Assembly: GCA_002298075.1 (NCBI GenBank)
Contig: DBLW01000130.1
Coordinates: forward strand, 1 to 7,568
Direction of reading: 5' to 3'
Source of the DNA: Bacteroidales bacterium UBA714
Lineage (GTDB): Bacteria > Bacteroidota > Bacteroidia > Bacteroidales > UBA932
Length of the DNA: 7,568 nt
The translations under genes and the position numbers were made by a program. Position 1 is the stretch's first letter; every line of letters begins with the position of its first letter. The notes beneath the pieces were generated by a model that did not search any database, was not told where the DNA came from, and worked only from the letters and a program-made list of their open reading frames with translations. Shown here piece after piece: positions 1 through 4,070 of the stretch.

Positions 1-5
1 GGATT

Positions 6-207
6 ATGAGTTCTGATCAACTATTGTATCGGGAATTTGTCGATACGTCTGCAGTTGCCTCAAAAGGCAATCTACACCAGGCTCAAGTCTACAGGTATCC
101 TTGATGATTATATCGTCAAAGGTTATGATGTCCTGCACACATTCGGCAAAGAATACCTCATGGAGGACCTGATCTCTTATATGCAGGAAAAAGGAGTTCT
201 ATCATGA
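6..207 (+). pseudogene. DUF3791-like small protein, 5' end disrupted
   Basis: The frame ending at the TGA at 205-207 reads back as YCIGNL, then LPQKAIYTRL, then ILDDYIVKGYDVLHTFGKEY and MEDLISYMQEKGVLS. The YDVLHT..KEY..ED pattern is what I know from DUF3791 proteins of about 70 residues. No ATG start lies upstream in this frame: a TGA sits at 7-9. A plausible start, ATG at 6-8 (MSSDQL), is in a different frame, so a small indel between about 10 and 34 probably separates start and body. The start could also lie in another arrangement outside the window. The stop overlaps the next gene's start (ATGA at 204-207), so the two were probably translated as a coupled pair. The function of DUF3791 proteins is not known to me. 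They recur next to DUF3990 genes, which suggests a partner or antidote role (inference). Confidence 0.55.
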
Positions 208-676
208 AACTGTACCATTCTTCAACAATCAAAGTAGAGCATCCGGACCTCGACCATTCAAGAGATTACCTGGATTTCGGTAAAGGTTTCTATCTTACTC
301 ATTAAGAGAACAAGCGGTTTCATATGCTGAACGATATCTCCTAAGAGGTCGTACTGCCGTAATGAACGAATACGAAGTTCCTGAAAATCTGATTGAGCTT
401 AATGTCAAGGTATTTGAAACATATGACGAGGAGTGGCTTGACTTTATTTTAACTTGCAGACAGGGAAAAGATACCACAGACTATGACTTGGTTATAGGTG
501 GTATCGCAAACGATAAAATATTCAAGACGATTGACCTGTATTTTACCGGCGACATCACAAAAGACGAGGCATTAAGACGACTTAAGTATGAAAAGCCCAA
601 TAACCAGTATTGTTTCAGGACCGCCCGTGCATTCACCCTCCTGTCATTCACATCATCCGAAGTAATTACAAGATAA
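204..676 (+). pseudogene. DUF3990 family, predicted ADP-ribosyltransferase fold, frameshifted
   Basis: The gene starts at the ATG at 204, with a strong AAGGAG at 191-196. It reads MKLYHSSTIKVEHPDL and then DFGKGFYLT before hitting TAA at 303-305. The continuation is open in the next frame from about 302: LREQAVSYAERYLLRG, ETYDEEWLDF, VIGGIANDKIF, TIDLYF, RRLKYEKPNNQYCF, ending at TAA 674-676. Joined, the two parts give a full-length DUF3990 protein of about 157 residues, missing one base near position 300. Known family logic: DUF3990 resembles the ADP-ribosyltransferase superfamily. The H of LYHxS (residue 5) and the GKGFYL segment (residues 26-31) match the H and Y motifs that bind NAD in PARP-like enzymes. 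The usual G after that H is S here. I see no heptameric slippery sequence, so decay or a sequencing error is more likely than programmed frameshifting. Confidence 0.7.
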
Positions 677-894
677 TGGAAGATTCCAAGAACATAATCA
701 TTCAGGCTAAGAACGCCCGAATCATAGCAATCCTTGCTGATAGATTTGACGGCTCAATCGACAAGGCAATGGAGGTCTTCTATAATTCCGTCACGGCTCA
801 GATGATACAGGACGGAGTCGCAGACCTTCACTGCAGAAGCGACCATTACCTTGCAGATGAAATAGACCGAGAATATACCGAGGATTCTGAATAA
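676..894 (+). CDS. DUF3791-like small protein, third gene of the DUF3990 trio
   Basis: A 72-residue protein starting at the ATG at 676-678, which overlaps the DUF3990 stop (TAATG). This start is preferred over an out-of-context ATG at 610 inside the upstream gene. It begins MEDSKNIIIQAKNARIIAIL and continues with ILADRFDGSIDKAMEVFYNS, GVADLHCRSDHYLADEI and an acidic tail. The pattern of a helical start, a xFYNS segment, then DLHxxSDxYLAxEIxREY is what I associate with small DUF3791-type partners encoded around DUF3990. It has no signal peptide or membrane segment and is net acidic. Unlike its two upstream neighbours its frame is intact, but it would depend on translation through a broken gene. 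Function unknown; an antitoxin or targeting role for the neighbouring ADP-ribosyltransferase-like protein is inference only. Confidence 0.55.
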   Translation: MEDSKNIIIQAKNARIIAILADRFDGSIDKAMEVFYNSVTAQMIQDGVADLHCRSDHYLADEIDREYTEDSE

Positions 895-909
895 GAAACT
901 TCGGTATAT
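873..909 (+). repeat. inverted repeat around the stop of the DUF3791-like gene
   Basis: ATATACCGA (873-881) and TCGGTATAT (901-909) are perfect inverted copies. The stem extends inward by a G-T and a G-C pair, leaving a loop of about 15 bases that holds the stop codon at 892-894. No T-run follows on the + strand, so it is not a classical intrinsic terminator. It could protect or end the DUF3990-operon mRNA. Confidence 0.4.
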
Positions 910-922
910 CGTATAATATCAG

Positions 923-1042
923 CTATTCAATCCGTATCAGATTTGCCGCTTCCCTAGCTTTCTCATCCACAAGATGAAAATACTGCTGAGTAGTCAGGAT
1001 GCTTTTACCCAATCTCTTAAAGGCTTCACTGCCATTGAACGC
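923..1042 (-). pseudogene. C-terminal fragment of a tyrosine recombinase/integrase
   Basis: The - strand frame ending at TAG (923-925) is open for 39 codons back to a stop at 1043-1045. It contains FKRLGKSILTTQQYFHLVDE followed by KAREAANLI. This resembles the end of Bacteroidetes integrases, where LGHKSIxTTQxYAxVxDEKxxEAA is typical and the final Y is the catalytic nucleophile. Here the histidine of LGHK is missing. The Y of TTQQYF would be the nucleophile. The catalytic core upstream is absent and the sequence beyond 1043 is not recognisably integrase. The call rests on one short motif and could be a chance match. If right, it marks this region as the residue of an integrated element. Confidence 0.4.
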
Positions 1043-1096
1043 CTAAAATCATTAAAGACCAAACCGGGAGCTAGTTTCTTCTATATACATTTCTGT

Positions 1097-1115
1097 CCTC
1101 TGAATCTTTCAGAGG
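1097..1115. repeat. perfect 8-bp hairpin with 3-base loop
   Basis: CCTCTGAA (1097-1104) pairs with TTCAGAGG (1108-1115) around a TCT loop. There is no T-run on either side in either orientation, so it is not an obvious intrinsic terminator. Its role is unknown. It could be part of an RNA structure or an old recombination site. Confidence 0.4.
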
Positions 1116-1204
1116 CATAAATCAAAAATCGCCGAGATTACTCCCGACGACCAGATTGATTTTTATAGTGCAACCTGAAGCGATAGTTAACATCACATGC
1201 ACTT

Positions 1205-1248
1205 AAAAAAACCAAACCCGATAGCTTGACGAATCAGGGGCTACCGGG
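1205..1248 (-). terminator. intrinsic terminator downstream of the abi gene
   Basis: Read on the - strand, CCCGGTAGC (1248-1240) pairs with GCTATCGGG (1225-1217). That is nine pairs, one of them G-U, around a 14-base loop. TTTGG and then seven T follow (1216-1205). It lies about 55 bases after the abi stop at 1305, in the right orientation to end that transcript. Confidence 0.65.
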
Positions 1249-1254
1249 ACTAAA
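1205..1254 (-). ncRNA. candidate small hairpin RNA next to the abi gene
   Basis: A promoter matching the Bacteroidetes consensus (1260-1290) should start transcription near 1251-1255 on the - strand. The transcript would run straight into the hairpin and U-tract that end near 1205. The predicted product is about 45-50 nt, almost entirely one stem-loop with the 14-base loop CCCTGATTCGTCAA. Abi/HEPN toxins related to AbiF are, as I recall, sometimes paired with adjacent non-coding RNAs, which makes the location suggestive. The simpler alternative is that the hairpin is only the terminator of the abi gene and the promoter match arises by chance in AT-rich DNA. No homology support is available. 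Confidence 0.25.
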
Positions 1255-1258
1255 CATT

Positions 1259-1308
1259 GCAAATTTATGCTGTTTTTTATAATAAACAAATTTTTGCTCG
1301 TTTTTTAT
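1259..1308. repeat. imperfect 22-23 bp direct repeat at the 3' end of abi
   Basis: GCAAATTTATGCTGTTTTTTAT (1259-1280) and ACAAATTTTTGCTCG plus TTTTTTAT (1286-1308) align with two mismatches and one single-base gap. The second copy includes the last bases of the abi coding sequence. It may be a short tandem duplication that created the promoter just downstream of the gene. Confidence 0.5.
1260..1290 (-). promoter_or_regulatory. Bacteroidetes-type promoter, TTTG-N19-TAAATTTG
   Basis: On the - strand a TTTG -33 box (1290-1287) is followed after 19 bases by TAAATTTG (1267-1260), a full match to the Bacteroidetes -7 consensus TAnnTTTG. Both boxes and the spacing agree with the known sigma-ABfr promoter form. 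It is unusual in lying after the abi stop codon and pointing at a terminator about 15 bases away rather than at a gene. Confidence 0.45.
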
Positions 1309-2003
1309 TTCAGTAACGCATCTATTTGATTACATGCGTTATCAATGTGACCTAATCCATACAAAAGTGATGCCCCGTCGATATCCATCCACCTGAAGAG
1401 CTCCATTATTCTATGGTATCTGTTATGTATGTATTTCGTGTCTATGCTGACAGGATTTTTACTGAAGCATATGGGCTCGTGATGCGCGATACGATTCCTC
1501 AGTTTATTGATATAATCCAGTTCGCCAAACACATAAGTGTTGTCAAATTTATGACTCTGAGTGGATTTTGGCTTATTGGGGAATATACCCATCAATTTTC
1601 TACCAGACAGGCGGTACTGGACGTTTGAAAACATATGCTTCCATACTCCGAATTCCATTTCAGAAAGAAGCTTGGAATTTGAGTAGGTTCCATTCTTCAC
1701 GAGACCATTATATGCATTCTCAATAATCTTTCTGGTCTTTTCTAGTCTTCGATCATTATACCATGCTCCACCAGGAAGAATCAGGTCTCTGAGCCAGTCG
1801 TTGCCAAGATGTGTCGTCATCACGGCATCAATTCTGTTTCTCAGAGCCACCTCAAAGCAACTTACTACGACAAACATTTCTTGCGACAGGCGGAGATTAT
1901 GACGATATAATGTCATTGCCTTCACCTTATTCCTTCCACACGCGACATTGTATTTCCTCATTCGCTCCGGAGATATGATACTTTCAAATTCTGTGTACTT
2001 CAT
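1305..2003 (-). CDS. Abi family protein (Abi_2, HEPN RNase-like)
   Basis: This 232-residue soluble protein is intact. Family marks visible are LYRHNLRLSQEMF (32-44), the hydrophobic helix running into FEVALRNRID (50-59), FGVWKHMF (118-125), and the HEPN catalytic motif RNRIAHHEPI (169-178). In that motif R169 and H174 form the RxxxxH pair expected to cut RNA. Abi_2 proteins (AbiD/AbiF type) act in abortive phage infection: activated HEPN toxins cleave RNA and stop growth, and Cas13 nucleases share this fold. Many relatives are about 300 residues, so this is a shorter form, but both ends look natural. The ATG at 2001-2003 is preceded by AGGA and by a TATCTTTG promoter element 23 bases upstream. 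It is AT-richer than the core genes to the right and sits amid broken genes, consistent with horizontal acquisition. The defence role is inferred from the family, not shown. Confidence 0.8.
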   Translation of the reverse strand: MKYTEFESIISPERMRKYNVACGRNKVKAMTLYRHNLRLSQEMFVVVSCFEVALRNRIDAVMTTHLGNDWLRDLILPGGAWYNDRRLEKTRKIIENAYNGLVKNGTYSNSKLLSEMEFGVWKHMFSNVQYRLSGRKLMGIFPNKPKSTQSHKFDNTYVFGELDYINKLRNRIAHHEPICFSKNPVSIDTKYIHNRYHRIMELFRWMDIDGASLLYGLGHIDNACNQIDALLK

Positions 2004-2025
2004 ATCCTATCGTTTTCACTGGACA

Positions 2026-2033
2026 CAAAGATA
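2026..2033 (-). promoter_or_regulatory. -7 promoter element for the abi gene
   Basis: TATCTTTG on the - strand matches TAnnTTTG and lies 22 bases before the abi ATG, predicting a leader of roughly 15-18 bases. I find no TTTG at the -33 position, so only the -7 half of the consensus supports this promoter. Confidence 0.5.
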
Positions 2034-2055
2034 ATTGTTTACGATGATTTACTTC

Positions 2056-2311
2056 TCATATTCTAGATTGATCATGACATTTTGTGCAGCAGAACCGACC
2101 GTCTGGCCTACAAGCCCTGAATTCCATACCGCAGTGATCGCACTGTTTGATATATCTTAGTTTACCATCATCAATGACTACATTGATGTGAGAATCATAC
2201 CGCTTGATTAACTCAAGCTTTCTCTTGACATGACGGGCCGCAAAATTTGGTTGGACAACGCTTTGTAGTGAATTCTTTGCCGCACCACTGACATTTCTTA
2301 ACAAAACTCAT
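2056..2311 (-). pseudogene. small tandem zinc-ribbon protein, split by a frameshift
   Basis: From the ATG at 2311 the frame reads MSFVKKCQWCGKEF, then a KFCGPSCQEKA end at TGA (2213-2215). This is a CxxCGKxF...FCxxxC zinc ribbon. In the next frame the sequence continues KRKLELIKRYDSHINVV, then KQCDHCGMEF and GRFCCTKCHDQSRI to the TGA at 2056-2058, a second ribbon of the same form. Removing one base near 2222-2228 would join them into about 84 residues with two similar Cys4 ribbons about 35 residues apart. An ATG at 2304 opens the second frame alone (82 codons), but its N-terminal part is the shadow of ribbon one. Such ribbons often bind nucleic acid and are common in small proteins of Bacteroidetes mobile elements. 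The actual role is unknown. If annotated as the 2056-2304 ORF, its start is probably wrong. Confidence 0.6.
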
Positions 2312-2389
2312 AGCAATAACACCACATGTAGTTCAAGGCAGTCAGTCGCCTGACCATGCCCGATTATCAGTCCATTATTACTCCAAAAT

Positions 2390-2438
2390 ATTTGTCACCA
2401 TGTTTCATGATGTTTCACAATGTAGCACATGTGTCATA
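2390..2438. repeat. 10-bp tandem direct repeats, about five units
   Basis: Units on the + strand are ATTTGTCACC (2390), ATGTTTCATG (2400), ATGTTTCACA (2410), ATGTAGCACA (2420) and ATGTGTCATA (2429). They share the core ATGTnnCAya; the first unit is the weakest. The period is about one helical turn, so a protein could bind the copies on one face of the DNA. The array sits inside the predicted leader of the zinc-ribbon gene. Confidence 0.5.
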
Positions 2439-2526
2439 CTACTACTTTGTATCACCACCGGAAAACATCGTTTAAGACCTTTGATAATAAGTTTCCAACA
2501 AATAAGCGACAAAATTTGGTAGCCTG

Positions 2527-2534
2527 CAAAGATA
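2527..2534 (-). promoter_or_regulatory. -7 promoter element upstream of the zinc-ribbon gene
   Basis: TATCTTTG on the - strand fits TAnnTTTG and lies 26 bases beyond the phosphofructokinase terminator. This is a sensible place for a new transcript. The -33 region is T-rich but has no exact TTTG. The start would fall near 2520. Confidence 0.45.
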
Positions 2535-2559
2535 GATATATAAAGTGATTAAAAAGCAT

Positions 2560-2585
2560 AAAAAAAGAGCCGCAAAAAGCGGCTC
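2560..2585 (-). terminator. intrinsic terminator of the phosphofructokinase gene
   Basis: GAGCCGC and GCGGCTC form a perfect 7-bp GC-rich stem (2567-2573 with 2579-2585) around a 5-base loop. On the - strand it is followed by seven T (2566-2560). It lies 56 bases after the stop of the phosphofructokinase gene and marks the boundary between core and accessory DNA. Confidence 0.85.
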
Positions 2586-2641
2586 AATTATAAGCATTTC
2601 TATATCTTCAGTTGACTTTTTTAATCTTTAGTGATCACTTG

Positions 2642-3880
2642 TTACCACTCAAGAATCTTCTTGAAGTCGTATGCCTCAGGATTGCTGATGCCGAGAGCCT
2701 TGACAGCCTCGTAGTCAGCTTCAGTCACATAGTGGGCTATGTAATTGTAGTAGTTCTGGGCTGTACCGGCGTTGATGTCAACGATGCGAGGAGGAATCTT
2801 TCCTGTCTCAGGGTCCTGCAGGTCTGCAAGATAGAGAGGAGAAACGTTGCCGTATGCGTCAACATAGACCATACATCCTGTCTTGCCCTCGCTGAAGAGC
2901 TGGTAAACACCCATTGCAAGCTCAGTGCAATATGTAAGGTCGTAAGCGACAGGGTCCTGGCAGCGGACGTCATATCCGATTTCTACCGGACGGCTCTTCA
3001 CCTTAAGTCCGAGATTCTTGAACTCCTTCTCGAGAAGGTCATTGAAGAGGACAGCCTTTGAAATCTTGCCCAGCTCCGGATGACCGTGCTCATCATATGT
3101 GAAGTGAACACCGGCAGCAACAGCCTCCTGTGCGACTCCGTCATTGTGGAAAAGTCCCTCAGCGGCAACGATTGTACCGTACTCGATGCCCATCACCTTC
3201 CTTTTGAGGATGGCAGAGATAGAAAGACGGATAATCTTGTCGAGAGTCATGGCTGTCTTGTTGAACATCTCCGGAATGATTGTCATCGGGCAGTGAGTTG
3301 CCTCACCGATTCCGAGAGCAAGGCTTCCGCAAGTACGTCCCATTGCAGAAATCACAAGCCAGTTTCCTGAAGTGCGCGCATCCTCGTAGATTGTCCTTGC
3401 GAGGTGGGCACCCTCGTTCTTCGCTGAGTTGTAGCCGAATGTAGGCGCGTTTGCAGGAAGAGGAAGGTCATTGTCGATTGTCTTCGGACAGTGGATGTTT
3501 GCGATAGGATAGTCCTTTGCAGCAAGGAACTTCGAAATCCTGTTGGCAGTAGAGGCGGTATCGTCGCCTCCGATTGTAACAAGAAGCTTTATGTTGTTGT
3601 CCTTGAAGAGGTCAAGGTTGAAGTTCTCCTCAAAATCCTTGTCGGTAGGTTTGAAACGGCTCATCTCAAGGTATGAACCGCCGCGGTTCCAATAACGGTC
3701 AGCCTTGAAGAAGTCAAGGTCCTCAATACGTGCATTCTTGCTGAAAAGTCCTGAATATCCGCCGTGAAGGCCGATTACCCTGTATCCTTTTGAAAGGAAA
3801 GTTTTTGCAACGCTCATTGAAACTGAGTTCATTCCCGGTGCCGGGCCGCCGCCGCAAAGAATAATGACTGCGTCTTTCAT
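2642..3880 (-). CDS. pfp: PPi-dependent 6-phosphofructokinase
   Basis: A 412-residue cytosolic glycolytic enzyme that interconverts fructose 6-phosphate and fructose 1,6-bisphosphate. The N-terminal phosphate-donor loop is CGGGPAPGMN (9-18). GGDDTASTA (104-112) has GGDD where ATP enzymes have GGDG. CPKTIDNDL (121-129) carries Lys123 where ATP enzymes have Gly, with Asp126 and Asp128 as catalytic/metal residues. MGRTCG (170-175), PEMF (183-186) and AAEGL (219-223) form the sugar-phosphate site. The GGDD plus PKTIDND pair is the established mark of pyrophosphate as phosphoryl donor (EC 2.7.1.90), making the reaction reversible. The length fits the ~400-residue PPi clade rather than the ~550-residue one. 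The start has an A-rich leader without Shine-Dalgarno, and a TAAATTTG element lies 47 bases upstream. It is transcribed divergently from ligA. Confidence 0.93.
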   Translation of the reverse strand: MKDAVIILCGGGPAPGMNSVSMSVAKTFLSKGYRVIGLHGGYSGLFSKNARIEDLDFFKADRYWNRGGSYLEMSRFKPTDKDFEENFNLDLFKDNNIKLLVTIGGDDTASTANRISKFLAAKDYPIANIHCPKTIDNDLPLPANAPTFGYNSAKNEGAHLARTIYEDARTSGNWLVISAMGRTCGSLALGIGEATHCPMTIIPEMFNKTAMTLDKIIRLSISAILKRKVMGIEYGTIVAAEGLFHNDGVAQEAVAAGVHFTYDEHGHPELGKISKAVLFNDLLEKEFKNLGLKVKSRPVEIGYDVRCQDPVAYDLTYCTELAMGVYQLFSEGKTGCMVYVDAYGNVSPLYLADLQDPETGKIPPRIVDINAGTAQNYYNYIAHYVTEADYEAVKALGISNPEAYDFKKILEW

Positions 3881-3926
3881 TTTTTGTTGTATTTAAATGT
3901 TTAATAAACGTCTTTTTTACGCGCCG

Positions 3927-3934
3927 CAAATTTA
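3927..3934 (-). promoter_or_regulatory. -7 promoter element of the phosphofructokinase gene
   Basis: TAAATTTG on the - strand is an exact TAnnTTTG match and would give a leader of about 40 bases before the ATG at 3880. No TTTG is seen at the expected -33 position. Confidence 0.55.
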
Positions 3935-4032
3935 GAAATTTTTTCAGATAAATCGAGAAAGTGAACATTATTCTGCTTCATTTTTTTCGCAACTTTTAAG
4001 TATTTTTTAAACGGCATCTCAGTCTTTTTCAC

Positions 4033-4040
4033 TAATTTTG
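4033..4040 (+). promoter_or_regulatory. -7 promoter element of ligA
   Basis: TAATTTTG matches TAnnTTTG on the + strand. Transcription would begin near 4045-4048. That would leave almost no leader before the ATG at 4050 and about 23-26 bases before the ATG at 4071, which informs the choice of ligA start. Confidence 0.55.
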
Positions 4041-4070
4041 TAGTTTTTAATGCCGTATAGAACTTGCATG

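Larger units (their letters stand above)
895..1304. other. intergenic region between convergent genes with recombinase remnant and hairpins
   Basis: These 410 bases hold no intact gene. In order they contain a 39-codon open fragment on the - strand resembling a tyrosine-recombinase C-terminus (923-1042), a perfect 8-bp hairpin (1097-1115), a hairpin plus U-tract reading on the - strand (1205-1248), and a consensus Bacteroidetes promoter on the - strand (1260-1290). I see nothing coding in 1116-1204, although a short inverted similarity (ATAAATCAA near 1117 and TTGATTTTTAT near 1157) is present. Confidence 0.6.
2312..2559. other. intergenic region: long leader of the zinc-ribbon gene
   Basis: About 250 bases without a convincing gene. 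A -7 element on the - strand at 2527-2534 implies a leader of about 210 bases before the ATG at 2311. Within it lie the 10-bp tandem repeats at 2390-2438 and only very short ORFs. The longest I found is a 19-codon one starting with MVRRLTALNY, which overlaps the zinc-ribbon start in another frame. I see no tRNA or recognisable riboswitch. Confidence 0.55.

Noticed and set aside
291..308. Programmed ribosomal frameshift in the DUF3990 gene
   Set aside because: A -1 shift would join the frames, but there is no X XXY YYZ heptamer or evident downstream structure; a simple one-base loss explains it better.
295..477. 60-codon ORF on the - strand
   Set aside because: Antisense to the DUF3990 body, low-complexity serine-rich translation, no start signals.
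1413..1628. 71-codon ORF on the + strand
   Set aside because: Antisense to the Abi gene, across its HEPN motif; no promoter or recognisable motif.
2390..2438. CRISPR array
   Set aside because: Repeats are 10 bp with no spacers between them, and no cas gene is nearby.
2312..2520. Riboswitch in the long leader of the zinc-ribbon gene
   Set aside because: I recognise no known aptamer core or anti-terminator/terminator pair in this stretch.
2612..3061. 149-codon ORF on the + strand
   Set aside because: It is antisense to the highly conserved phosphofructokinase gene and resembles no family; it is an open shadow frame.
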